A stretch of 64,000 bases of DNA from an uncultured Eubacteriales bacterium (lineage in GTDB: Bacteria; Bacillota; Clostridia; Oscillospirales; UBA644), in assembly GCA_934454405.1 (NCBI GenBank), contig CAKSFN010000007.1:1-64000 (forward strand), written 5' to 3'. Each line of letters starts with the position of its first letter. Position 1 is the stretch's first letter. Both the position numbers and the translations under genes were made by a program. Shown piece by piece: positions 52,001 through 59,365 of this stretch. Below the pieces are notes generated by a model, which saw only the letters and a program-made list of their open reading frames with translations, was not told where the DNA came from and ran no database searches.

Positions 52001-53568
52001 ACCACGATATCTATTCGATAGAAGACTTGGCTCAGTTAATATTCGACCTGAAAAACGCCAACAGGGACGCTCGTATTTCCGTCAAACTCGTTTCGGAAGA
52101 GGGTGTCGGGACCATCGCGTCGGGCGTTGCCAAAGCGGGCGCGGGCGTCGTTCTTATTTCAGGCTATGACGGCGGCACGGGCGCGGCGCCAAAGAGTTCG
52201 ATACACAACGCGGGTCTTCCGTGGGAACTCGGCCTTGCGGAAGCGCACCAGACGCTTGTTAAAAACGGGCTTCGCTCCCGCGTGCGTCTTGAAACGGACG
52301 GCAAACTTATGAGCGGCAGAGATGTTGCCATTGCCTGCCTGCTCGGCGCTGAGGAATTCGGCTTTGCGACCGCTCCGCTTGTTACCATGGGATGCGTTAT
52401 GATGCGAGTGTGTAACCTTGATACCTGTCCCGTAGGTATCGCGACACAGAACCCCGAGCTCAGAAAGCGTTTCGGCGGAAAACCCGAATACGTTATGAAT
52501 TTTATGCTGTTTATCGCGGAAGAACTTCGCGAAATAATGGCAAAACTCGGCGTTCACACCGTTGACGAGCTTGTCGGACATACCGAAATGCTTCGTATGA
52601 GAGAAAAACGCGTAACTCACAGGGCGGATACAATCGACCTTTCTTCAATTCTCGGCGAACCTTCCGCGGTTCATTACAATGACGCTGATAAATTCGATTT
52701 TGAGCTGGAAAAAACGCTTGATGAAAAAGTTCTGCTTCCTGCGTTCGAGCCGTTTTTCGCAAAAAAGAGACCGCACTCGGAAAAAGTCGAGGTTTCGAGC
52801 ACAAACAGAACTTTCGGAACAATACTCGGTTCCGTTATAACAAAAAAACTCGGCACGGCGCTTGACGACGACACCTACACGGTCAATTGTCACGGCGGCG
52901 GAGGTCAGTCGTTCGGCGCGTTCATACCGAAAGGTTTGACTATATGTTTGACCGGCGACGCAAACGACTATTTCGGCAAAGGTCTTTCGGGCGGTAAACT
53001 TGTTGTCAAGCCCGAGGAAAAATCCGCTTTTGAAGCAAAAGACAATATAATTATAGGTAACGTCGCTCTTTACGGCGCAACTTCGGGCGAAGCATACATC
53101 AACGGTATTGCGGGAGAACGTTTCTGCGTCCGTAATTCGGGGGCTTCCGCCGTTTGCGAGGGCTGCGGAGACCACGGCTGTGAATATATGACGGGCGGCA
53201 GAGCGGTAATTCTCGGAAAGACGGGCAAAAACTTTGCGGCAGGCATGAGCGGCGGCATCGCTTATGTTCTTGACGAAGCGCATGATCTTTATATGAAGAT
53301 CAACAAAGAAATGGTGCACATGAGCGAAGTGACGGCAAAGCGTGATGTCGCGGAACTGAAAGATCTCATTTCAATGCACGTTGAAAGAACCGGTTCTCCG
53401 TTCGGCAGGCAAATACTTTCCGATTTTGAAGAGTATCTTCCGAAGTTTAAGAAGATTATTCCGAAAGACTATGAGCGTATGCTGAACGCCGTTGAAGAAC
53501 TTGAAGAAAAAGGCGTTTCGCGCGACGAAGCGATAATGCAGGCTTTTTACGCCCTGCAAAAATCTTAA
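49063..53568 (+). CDS. gltB: Glutamate synthase, large (alpha) subunit
   Basis: Transfers the amide of glutamine to 2-oxoglutarate, giving two glutamates. 1501 aa. The mature N-terminal cysteine lies in HDACGIGAVV after a short propeptide; EHRAGKDATGETGDG follows. The FMN-binding synthase domain contains YDGGTGAAPKSS and the 3Fe-4S ligands in CVMMRVCNLDTCPVGIATQ; the C-terminal GXGXG beta-helix begins near 1230. The ATG at 49063 follows AAAGGAAAG. With gltD it forms the GOGAT enzyme, the partner of both glutamine synthetases encoded here. Confidence 0.97.
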   Translation: MNKDNRKMLYNDAFEHDACGIGAVVSIDGDASHAIVDDALSIVEKLEHRAGKDATGETGDGVGILVQVSHGFFGRRIPGLGEARDYGVGMFFFPQDPLKRRQAQKMFEVICAKEGAEFISWRDVPTDSEILGQKAKDSMPFIAQGFVKRPQNIEKGIAFDHKLYVIRRVFEQSNDDTYVCSLSSRTVVYKGMFLVGQLRRFYADLLDPEYESAIAMVHSRFSTNTTPSWERAHPNRLILHNGEINTIRGNADRMLAREETMRSPVLGEDMDKVLPVINSAGSDSAMLDNTLEFLMMNGIPLPLAVMITIPEPWKNDPNMSRRKRDLYRYYATMMEPWDGPAAILFSDGDIVGAVLDRNGLRPARYYITSDRKLILSSEVGVLDIPAENIVCKSRLQPGKMLLVDTVGKKIVSDKECKEYYASKQPYGEWLDMHLVNLSELSIPNKKVQEYSDDERARLYKVFGYTYEDLNEEILPMAKNGIEATASMGCDVPLAVLSEKHQLLFNYFKQLFAQVTNPPIDALREEIVTDTTVYVGSDGNLLDEKPDNCCVLKINNPILTSVDLMKIRSMNKPGFSVATVSLLYYVNTSLEKAIDRLFVECDRAYKKGANIIILSDRGIDENHIAIPSLLAVSAVEQYMVRTKKRTAVSVILESAEPRSVHHFATLLGYGARAVNPYLAQESIGALIDAGRLDKDYHTAVDDYNDAILHGIVKIASKMGVSTLQSYQSAQLFEAVGICREVIDKYFTNTVSPVEGIGLKEIAEGVEYRHDLAFDPLGRGVDETLESIGLHKLRSGKNAEDHMYSPKTIIALREATRSGSYEKFKEYSALVDDERKPHTLRGLLEFVWDKDRGIPLDEVEPASEIVKRFKTGAMSYGSISEEAHTCMAVAMNTLGGKSNSGEGGEDPARFGTNKNSAIKQVASGRFGVTSEYLCSAKEIQIKMAQGAKPGEGGHLPGKKVYPWIAKTRFSTPGVSLISPPPHHDIYSIEDLAQLIFDLKNANRDARISVKLVSEEGVGTIASGVAKAGAGVVLISGYDGGTGAAPKSSIHNAGLPWELGLAEAHQTLVKNGLRSRVRLETDGKLMSGRDVAIACLLGAEEFGFATAPLVTMGCVMMRVCNLDTCPVGIATQNPELRKRFGGKPEYVMNFMLFIAEELREIMAKLGVHTVDELVGHTEMLRMREKRVTHRADTIDLSSILGEPSAVHYNDADKFDFELEKTLDEKVLLPAFEPFFAKKRPHSEKVEVSSTNRTFGTILGSVITKKLGTALDDDTYTVNCHGGGGQSFGAFIPKGLTICLTGDANDYFGKGLSGGKLVVKPEEKSAFEAKDNIIIGNVALYGATSGEAYINGIAGERFCVRNSGASAVCEGCGDHGCEYMTGGRAVILGKTGKNFAAGMSGGIAYVLDEAHDLYMKINKEMVHMSEVTAKRDVAELKDLISMHVERTGSPFGRQILSDFEEYLPKFKKIIPKDYERMLNAVEELEEKGVSRDEAIMQAFYALQKS

Positions 53569-53581
53569 CGGAGGCGGTAAA

Positions 53582-55045
53582 ATGGGAAAACCGACAGGTT
53601 TTTTGGAGTTTGACAGAGTTTGTAACGGTTCGGTCAAGCCCATCGAAAGAATTAAAGATTTCGCGGAATTTCATCCGCCTCTCTTAAAGAGCGAAAGGCA
53701 AAAACAGGCTGCGCGGTGTATGAATTGCGGCGTTCCTTTTTGTCAATCGGGCGAAAACTTCGGGGGAATGTTCAGCGGATGTCCTTTGCACAACCTCATT
53801 CCCGAATGGAACGATGAAATATATAAAGACCATTGGGACGAAGCGCTTTCAAGACTTTTGAAAACGAATAATTTTCCTGAATTTACGGGCAGAGTTTGCC
53901 CCGCACTTTGCGAGGCGGCTTGCACTTGCGGTATGAACGGGGATTCCGTAACCGTTCATGACAACGAACTTTCGATAATCGAGAACGCTTACGAAACGGG
54001 GCTTATGAAGCCGCGAGTACCATCGCAGAGAAGCGGAAAGAGAGTAGCTGTTATCGGCTCGGGACCGTCGGGACTTGCCGTTGCCGATCAACTGAACAAA
54101 CGCGGTCATTCAGTCACCGTATATGAGAGAGACAGCCGTCCGGGAGGTCTTTTGATGTACGGCATACCGAATATGAAACTCGATAAAGCGATTGTCCGCC
54201 GCAGAATCGAACTTATGGAAAACGAGGGTATAGTTTTTGTTTGCGGCGTCGATATCGGAAAGGATATTAAAGCGGAAGAACTTATTTCGGAGTTTGACGC
54301 TGCTGTTCTCTGCTGCGGCTCAAAAACGCCGCGCGACCTTAAAGTTGACGGCAGAGATGCCGAAGGCGTTTGGTTTGCCGTTGATTATCTTGCGGCTGCA
54401 ACTGCCGCGGTCATCGGCGATGTGAAAGATTTTGCGGTCAGCGCAAAGGATAAAAACGTCGTAATCGTCGGCGGTGGGGATACGGGCAACGACTGTGTCG
54501 GAACAGCAATCAGGCAGGGCTGCAAATCGGTTGTTCAGCTTGAAATGATGCCCAAACTGCCCGATTCGAGAACAGAGTCCAACCCGTGGCCGCAATGGCC
54601 GAGAGTTTGCAAGACAGACTACGGTCAGGAAGAGGCAATCGCGGTTTTCGGACACGATCCGAGAATTTATCAGACCACGGTAAAACAGATAGTGAAAAAC
54701 GACAAAGGTGAGATATGCGCACTCAAAACCGTTGGTTTGAAGTCTCAATTCGATGAGAATGCGGGACGCAACATCATGGTTGAAGTCGCGGGAACGGAAA
54801 ACGAGATTCCGTGTGATCTGCTTCTTATTGCCGCAGGCTTTGTCGGCTGTGAAAGTTATATTGCGGACGCTTTCGGCGTTGAACGCAACGGCAGGGGAAA
54901 TGTGGTTTCATCTGTCGGCAAACACGGAACAAATGTTCCGAAAGTTTATGTCGCGGGAGACGCGCACAGAGGACAGTCACTTGTTGTTTGGGCAATTTCC
55001 GAGGGCAGAAGTTGTGCTGAAGAGGTTGACGCTGCTCTTATATAA
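53582..55045 (+). CDS. gltD: Glutamate synthase, small (beta) subunit
   Basis: NAD(P)H-oxidising partner that feeds electrons to GltB. 487 aa. N-terminal 4Fe-4S ligands are in CMNCGVPFC and SGCPLHNLIPEW, then CPALCEAACTC. The FAD site is VAVIGSGPSGLAVADQL and the nucleotide site IVGGGDTGNDCVGTA; the end has YVAGDAHRGQSLVVWAISEGR. CGGAGG precedes the ATG, 13 bases after gltB. Two terminators follow. Confidence 0.96.
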   Translation: MGKPTGFLEFDRVCNGSVKPIERIKDFAEFHPPLLKSERQKQAARCMNCGVPFCQSGENFGGMFSGCPLHNLIPEWNDEIYKDHWDEALSRLLKTNNFPEFTGRVCPALCEAACTCGMNGDSVTVHDNELSIIENAYETGLMKPRVPSQRSGKRVAVIGSGPSGLAVADQLNKRGHSVTVYERDSRPGGLLMYGIPNMKLDKAIVRRRIELMENEGIVFVCGVDIGKDIKAEELISEFDAAVLCCGSKTPRDLKVDGRDAEGVWFAVDYLAAATAAVIGDVKDFAVSAKDKNVVIVGGGDTGNDCVGTAIRQGCKSVVQLEMMPKLPDSRTESNPWPQWPRVCKTDYGQEEAIAVFGHDPRIYQTTVKQIVKNDKGEICALKTVGLKSQFDENAGRNIMVEVAGTENEIPCDLLLIAAGFVGCESYIADAFGVERNGRGNVVSSVGKHGTNVPKVYVAGDAHRGQSLVVWAISEGRSCAEEVDAALI

Positions 55046-55056
55046 TAGGGATTTTT

Positions 55057-55141
55057 CCGAGCGGTTGAAAAAGCCGCTCGGATTAAGCCCTTTTTGCAAG
55101 AAAAATAAATATCCACCCGCTATGCGGGTGGATATTTATTT
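55057..55141 (+). terminator. Two successive terminators after gltD
   Basis: First, CCGAGCGG/CCGCTCGG (55057-55064, 55074-55081) with TTTTT at 55091-55095. Second, an 18-bp perfect stem (55103-55120 with 55124-55141, loop TAT) ending in ATTTATTTTTAA; this one is A/T-flanked and can work in both directions. Confidence 0.85.
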
Positions 55142-55274
55142 TTAAGCAAAAGACAACTCCGCATAATGGGCTGCTTGAAATTGTAATGCGATACTTGTTA
55201 GGTTTTTTATAGGAATTTGCAAACCGCTCGTTGGCTGCCGGTTATGATTCTTGAATGTAAATTGAAAAATTTTA
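55142..55274. other. Intergenic, nothing recognised
   Basis: AT-rich sequence between the gltD terminators and the terminator of the minus-strand peptide gene. I see no open frame, promoter or RNA fold here. Confidence 0.5.
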
Positions 55275-55328
55275 TAATAAAATAAAAGTTGTTGTATGAA
55301 AAGGATTTAACCCACATACAACAACTTT
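55275..55328 (-). terminator. Terminator of the 40-aa peptide gene
   Basis: Minus strand: a perfect 14-bp stem (55315-55328 with 55285-55298) followed by TTATTTTATT. Confidence 0.8.
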
Positions 55329-55340
55329 GTATCTTACATA

Positions 55341-55463
55341 TTAAAGATCAGGAAGCTCGATTGGTCCTGTTTTGTCTATGGAAGTAGTTTGCTCACTGCT
55401 GGCCGTAATAATATCGGTCAACTCCGTTACTTCAAAAGACGGAGCAGAATATTTTTCTTTCAT
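55341..55463 (-). CDS. 40-residue orphan peptide
   Basis: A short open frame reading MKEKYSAPSFEVTELTDIIT then ASSEQTTSIDKTGPIELPDL. It has a good ribosome site (GGGAGAA, 7-8 bases before ATG) and its own strong terminator 13 bases after the stop, which argues it is real despite its size. It has a pattern I associate with numerous short clostridial proteins (Y-x-x-P...E-V/I...DIIT-x-S), whose function is not known to me; a ribosomally made peptide precursor is possible, but no modification or export gene is nearby. Net acidic, no cysteines, no signal peptide. Confidence 0.6.
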   Translation of the reverse strand: MKEKYSAPSFEVTELTDIITASSEQTTSIDKTGPIELPDL

Positions 55464-55479
55464 TTTTTTCTCCCTTCTT

Positions 55480-55659
55480 TTAAGTTCTATAAGCGACAGC
55501 TGATTTTCCATAACGCATCATGGCTTGCGTTAAATCATCAAGGGCTGTGCCTTTATATTCACTTGACTGCTGAAAATTGAATTGTTAAGCACTAAACCGC
55601 AGACATTCCACTGCACAGAAGGGTTGCTTTCGTAATCTATCAAAATTACGGTAGCATTG
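55480..55659 (-). pseudogene. Gene debris between tRNA-Ser and the peptide gene
   Basis: Two overlapping minus-strand frames give protein-like sequence without start codons: one reads VILIDYESNPSVQWNVCG and stops at 55530-55532; the other, one base shifted, reads EYKGTALDDLTQAMMRYGKS and stops at 55480-55482, just before the peptide gene. They look like the frameshifted 3' end of one gene cut off at the tRNA. I do not recognise the family. Confidence 0.4.
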
Positions 55660-55750
55660 TGGCGGAGAGAAGGGGATTCGAACCCCTGATAGGATTACTC
55701 CTATACATGATTTCCAATCATGCGCCTTCGACCAACTCGGCCATCTCTCC
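55660..55750 (-). tRNA. tRNA-Ser (anticodon GGA)
   Basis: 91 bases including CCA. Acceptor GGAGAGA pairs with TCTCTCC, then G-CCA. Anticodon stem ATGAT/ATCAT with loop TTGGAAA (GGA at 55713-55715), a long variable arm (ATAGGAGTAATCCTAT) typical of serine tRNAs, and T-arm AGGGG-TTCGAAT-CCCCT. Confidence 0.96.
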
Positions 55751-55775
55751 GTGGCTGTTTGCTCAATGCCTAACT

Positions 55776-55804
55776 ATTATACACCATTTCTCCGCTAAAT
55801 GCAA
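55776..55804 (-). promoter_or_regulatory. Promoter of tRNA-Ser
   Basis: Minus strand TTGCAT (55799-55804), 17-bp spacer, TATAAT (55776-55781), 25 bases before the tRNA. Confidence 0.8.
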
Positions 55805-55915
55805 GAGGCTTTTGTGAAAAAAAAGTGTATTTTTGCAAATTGTGTTAAATGTCCGCCGTCAACCGCGAAAATGATAAGGCTTCGCAGATTTTTCCGACAG
55901 TTCAACCTGTTGCTA

Positions 55916-55944
55916 TTGCTTTTTTTGTTTTTGCGTGTTATAAT
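55916..55944 (+). promoter_or_regulatory. Promoter of prmA
   Basis: TTGCTT (55916-55921), 17-bp spacer, TATAAT (55939-55944). The predicted start site near 55951 rules out the first in-frame ATG (55953) and supports the one at 55971. Confidence 0.75.
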
Positions 55945-55970
55945 TAGAAAAAATGAAAAGGATCGAAAAA

Positions 55971-56915
55971 ATGACTTACAGCGAAATTGTTTTTACGGTT
56001 GATTCTTCCGTTGTGGATAAAGCGTCTGCCATAGTTTCCATGCTCGACTGCGGCGGCGTATATATCGAAGACTATACCGATTTGGAAGACGACCCGACAG
56101 TCAAACAAGTCGGAATAGTTGACGAAGAACTATTGAATAAGGACAAATCAAAGGCGTTATTGCATATTTATGCAGACGAAAACACTTCGGCTGAAGATTG
56201 TATTGCGTTTGTTTCAGAGCGGTTCACCTCTGAAAACATAAATTTTGAAACCGAGATAAAGCATATTGACGAAGAAGATTATGCCAATTCGTGGAAACAG
56301 TATTATAAGCCGACAAAGATAGGCAGAAAAATTGTTGTTGTTCCCGAATGGGAGGAATATGAGCCTGCCGACGGCGAAATCGTAATGAAAATGAATCCCG
56401 GCATGGCCTTCGGCACGGGAACGCACGAGACCACGGCAATGTGTGTTGAAGCGTTGCAGGGGATAGTTGCGGAGGGCGACGAAATCCTTGATATCGGCTG
56501 CGGCAGCGGCATTCTTTCAGTTACCGCGCTTCTTTGCGGCGCAAAACACGCCGACGCCGCGGATATAGACCTCAATGCGGTAAGCGTTGCCTGTGAGAAC
56601 GCGAAGCTTAACGGCGTTGAGGACAGGCTGAGCGCCGAAAAAGACAATGTTTTGTCTCCCGACAGCGGAATCAGAAAAAGCGGCAAAAAATATAATGTCG
56701 TCGTCGCGAATATCGTTGCTGACGTAATTGTCGAAATCTGCAAATTCGCAAAGGATCTTATTCTTCCTTACGGTTGTTTTGTCGCTTCGGGCATCATCTC
56801 GGAACGGCTTGACGACGTCGTTCGCGCAATGAACGAAAACGGACTCTGCGTTGCGGCAATATATGAAAAACGCGGTTGGAATTGTATTGTTTCCAATGTT
56901 TGGAACGAGGACTGA
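55971..56915 (+). CDS. prmA: Ribosomal protein L11 methyltransferase
   Basis: SAM-dependent enzyme that methylates ribosomal protein L11. 314 aa from ATG 55971 (AAGGA 10 bases upstream). An N-terminal L11-recognition domain (~1-95) precedes the Rossmann domain: MNPGMAFGTGTHETTAMCVE, the SAM motif ILDIGCGSGILSVTALLCGA, and NVVVANIVADV with the conserved N-I-x-A. It is monocistronic and divergent from tRNA-Ser. Confidence 0.94.
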   Translation: MTYSEIVFTVDSSVVDKASAIVSMLDCGGVYIEDYTDLEDDPTVKQVGIVDEELLNKDKSKALLHIYADENTSAEDCIAFVSERFTSENINFETEIKHIDEEDYANSWKQYYKPTKIGRKIVVVPEWEEYEPADGEIVMKMNPGMAFGTGTHETTAMCVEALQGIVAEGDEILDIGCGSGILSVTALLCGAKHADAADIDLNAVSVACENAKLNGVEDRLSAEKDNVLSPDSGIRKSGKKYNVVVANIVADVIVEICKFAKDLILPYGCFVASGIISERLDDVVRAMNENGLCVAAIYEKRGWNCIVSNVWNED

Positions 56916-56953
56916 CAAATATGTGATTTTTCTGCGAAATCCGTCGGTGTTTG

Positions 56954-56982
56954 TTGAAAAAAAAAGCTACTTGTGTTATTAT
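56954..56982 (+). promoter_or_regulatory. Promoter of the Wzz/BY-kinase/phosphatase operon
   Basis: TTGAAA (56954-56959), 17-bp spacer, TATTAT (56977-56982). Confidence 0.75.
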
Positions 56983-57028
56983 ATTCAGAAGAAAACACTT
57001 TTATAATCAAAGGAGAAGGAATAGAACT

Positions 57029-57853
57029 GTGAACGGTTTGAACGAAAAAAAGCAGTCTCTTGGCAGGGAAGGGGAAAAAGAGATTGATATTGCAAGCGTT
57101 TTCAGGCTTATACTGTCAAAGTGGTATTGGATTGTTGCCTGCGCTTTAATTCTCGGAATCGCCTCTTATTGCGTTGCGAATTTCGGCATTGCTCCGAAGT
57201 ATCAGTCGTATATTTCCCTGTATGTCGTAAACACAAACAATAACCAGCAGCCGTCGCAATCCGTTAATACCGGAGACCTGCAGGCGTCAAAAGGTCTTGC
57301 TCAGACATACACGGTAATATTGAAGAGCAACACCGTTCTCGACGCCGTTGTAAAAGACATAAACTCCGGGGCAAACACTCAAAAACTGACAAGAGCGGAA
57401 CTGAGCGGTATGATACAGGTCGAAGCCGTGAATGAAACGCAACTGTTAAAGGTGACCGTAACATCCACGAACGCGGATTATTCCTGTTTGATAGCCACGG
57501 CATTCGGAAATGCCGCGCCTCAGGAAATAATCAGAATAACAAAAGCAGGAAGCGTTGAGCTTGTAGACCACGCGGAGGTCGCAAAAGCGCCGTCCGCGCC
57601 GAGAAAATCCGTTTTTGCCTTGTTAGGCGCGGTTGTCGGAGTTGTCGGTTCCATACTGTTTTTCATCATTAAAATGGTTACCGATACAACGATTTATCTC
57701 GGCGAAGATATGGAAAAAGTTTCTTCATATCCCGTTCTCGGGCTTATCCCCGATATAGGATACGCCGAACCGGGCGAAAGAACATGGAAGCTGACGGAAG
57801 GAGGAGTGATTGTCAATGACCAAGCAAGGAAAACAAGTTCTCAGAACCGATAA
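57029..57853 (+). CDS. Wzz/CpsC-like polysaccharide chain-length protein (BY-kinase activator)
   Basis: Membrane modulator that activates a separate tyrosine kinase and helps set exopolysaccharide chain length. 274 aa with two membrane segments (residues ~32-53, WYWIVACALILGIASYCVA; ~190-212, SVFALLGAVVGVVGSILFFI) and an extracellular loop between. The start is GTG at 57029, with AAGGAG upstream. A short cytoplasmic C-terminal tail after the second segment is where such proteins contact the kinase. Overlaps the kinase gene by 38 bases. Confidence 0.88.
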   Translation: MNGLNEKKQSLGREGEKEIDIASVFRLILSKWYWIVACALILGIASYCVANFGIAPKYQSYISLYVVNTNNNQQPSQSVNTGDLQASKGLAQTYTVILKSNTVLDAVVKDINSGANTQKLTRAELSGMIQVEAVNETQLLKVTVTSTNADYSCLIATAFGNAAPQEIIRITKAGSVELVDHAEVAKAPSAPRKSVFALLGAVVGVVGSILFFIIKMVTDTTIYLGEDMEKVSSYPVLGLIPDIGYAEPGERTWKLTEGGVIVNDQARKTSSQNR

Positions 57854-58589
57854 AAGCATTCGCTCACAGATTATGGGCAGAGCGCTCCTGACGCAGGATT
57901 CTCCTTTCGCAATCAAGGAGGCGTATGTCAAGCTCAGAACGGGTCTTTTGTTCTGTATGACAAAGGACGGAAAGAGATCCTGCCGCACATTTGCCGTCAC
58001 AAGCGCAAACCCCGGCGACGGTAAAAGCGTTACTTCCGCCAATATTGCGATAAGCTTTGCTATGCTCGGAAAAAAGACGCTTCTTATTGACTGCGATATG
58101 CGCAAGCCGATGCAGCGCAGAATGTGGAATATAGATTCCAAAAAAGGTATATGTGATTTTCTTGCAAATATCGGAGACTGCGAAGTGTTTACGGAAAAAA
58201 GCATTCCGCTGTCGATCATTTGCACGGGCACGCTGCCGCCGAACCCGTCGGAGCTTCTTTCTTCCGAGAAAATGAAGTCCCTGATTGAATATCTTTCCGA
58301 GCAATACGAATATATTGTAATTGACACGCCTCCGATAAATACCGTTGCGGACGCGCAGATAGTTTCAACGCTTGTGGACGGTATGATACTTGTCGCCAAG
58401 TCGGGAAAAACATCCTCCGATGAAGTGAAATATGCGATAGAATCGATCGACCACGCCGGCGGAAATATGTGCGGAACCGTGCTGAACTGCGTAAATCTGA
58501 AATCTCTCAAAACTTCTTACCGTTATAAATATTCGAAATACGGCTACAAATACGCTTATAAGTATTCGTACGGAAAAAACAGTAAATAA
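57816..58589 (+). CDS. Bacterial tyrosine kinase (CpsD/YwqD type)
   Basis: Cytoplasmic BY-kinase, 257 aa. Walker A SANPGDGKSVTSANIAISFA, Walker A' LLIDCDMRKP and Walker B YIVIDTPPI identify the family; ELLSSEKM is the usual oligomerisation segment. The C-terminal end is a tyrosine cluster (nine Tyr in the last ~25 residues, YKYSKYGYKYAYKYSYGK), the autophosphorylation site. The ATG at 57816 has GGAGG upstream. It works with the preceding activator and the following phosphatase. Confidence 0.92.
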   Translation: MTKQGKQVLRTDKSIRSQIMGRALLTQDSPFAIKEAYVKLRTGLLFCMTKDGKRSCRTFAVTSANPGDGKSVTSANIAISFAMLGKKTLLIDCDMRKPMQRRMWNIDSKKGICDFLANIGDCEVFTEKSIPLSIICTGTLPPNPSELLSSEKMKSLIEYLSEQYEYIVIDTPPINTVADAQIVSTLVDGMILVAKSGKTSSDEVKYAIESIDHAGGNMCGTVLNCVNLKSLKTSYRYKYSKYGYKYAYKYSYGKNSK

Positions 58590-58607
58590 ATATTGCAGGT
58601 GACGAAA

Positions 58608-59273
58608 ATGTCTCAGACAAGAGCTGACGAACTCTTTCTCGTTGATTATCACGCGCATATTCTTCCCGGTTGCGACCACGGAAGCGACGGGACGGAAATG
58701 TCGAAACTGCAGCTTGAATCGGCAAAAAGGGCGGGAATCAAAACCGTCTGCGCCACATCGCATTTTTATCCCGACAAAGAAAACCTCGACCGTTTTTTGA
58801 AACGCAGAGAGGAATGTTTTGAAAAATTAAAGACGGTCAACGGCGATTTTCCCGAAATTCTTCTCGGAGCGGAAGTTCTGCTCTGCGAGGGGTTCGAGCA
58901 TTTTGAGAATATTGAAAAGCTCTGCCTTTCGGGTACGAACGAGCTTTTGTTTGAAATGCCGATGTACCGCTGGTCGCCGTCTTTGAAAAATACTGTTCTC
59001 GAACTTAATTCAAGGCGGGATATCAGGCTTGTTATGGCTCACGCCGACCGCTATTCCACGGTTGAGGTTCGGGAGTTTATCCGTGCGGGCATTCCGCTTC
59101 AACTGAATGTCGATTCCGTTATCTCTCTGAGAAAACGCGCAAAATGCCTTGAATGGCTTAATCTCGGTTATGCCGTTCGTCTCGGAAGCGACATTCACGG
59201 AACAAAAAAGCTTTATGCTCCATGGTTGAGATGCAAAAAGTACATAACCTCAAAACTTGAAAATGATTTTTAA
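58608..59273 (+). CDS. PHP-type tyrosine-protein phosphatase (CpsB/YwqE type)
   Basis: Mn-dependent phosphatase that removes phosphate from the BY-kinase tail. 221 aa. PHP motifs: VDYHAHILPGCDHGSD at the N terminus, ATSHFYPD, LGAEVLL, VMAHADRY and the terminal GSDIHG. The ATG at 58608 follows AGGTGA; an in-frame TTG is 15 bases earlier. Last gene of the trio; a strong terminator follows, and no sugar-transferase or flippase gene is linked. Confidence 0.9.
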   Translation: MSQTRADELFLVDYHAHILPGCDHGSDGTEMSKLQLESAKRAGIKTVCATSHFYPDKENLDRFLKRREECFEKLKTVNGDFPEILLGAEVLLCEGFEHFENIEKLCLSGTNELLFEMPMYRWSPSLKNTVLELNSRRDIRLVMAHADRYSTVEVREFIRAGIPLQLNVDSVISLRKRAKCLEWLNLGYAVRLGSDIHGTKKLYAPWLRCKKYITSKLENDF

Positions 59274-59276
59274 TAT

Positions 59277-59317
59277 AAAAAGCGCCGTAAAAGTGTCGTC
59301 CTTTTACGGCGCTTTTT
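59277..59317 (+). terminator. Terminator of the BY-kinase operon
   Basis: 17-bp perfect stem (59277-59293 with 59301-59317) rich in GC in the centre, with A-tract and T-tract ends; can act in both directions. Confidence 0.85.
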
Positions 59318-59319
59318 CT

Positions 59320-59348
59320 GTATAAGCCGCTGTGTCCTTGTCAATAAT
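59320..59348 (+). promoter_or_regulatory. Candidate sporulation (SigF-type) promoter of spoIIR
   Basis: GTATA (59320-59324), 15-bp spacer, GTCAATAAT (59340-59348), close to the forespore sigma F pattern GYATA...GGnnAnAAT, 18 bases before the spoIIR ATG. spoIIR is SigF-dependent in Bacillus. Confidence 0.5.
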
Positions 59349-59365
59349 CGCCGTGAGGTGATTTG

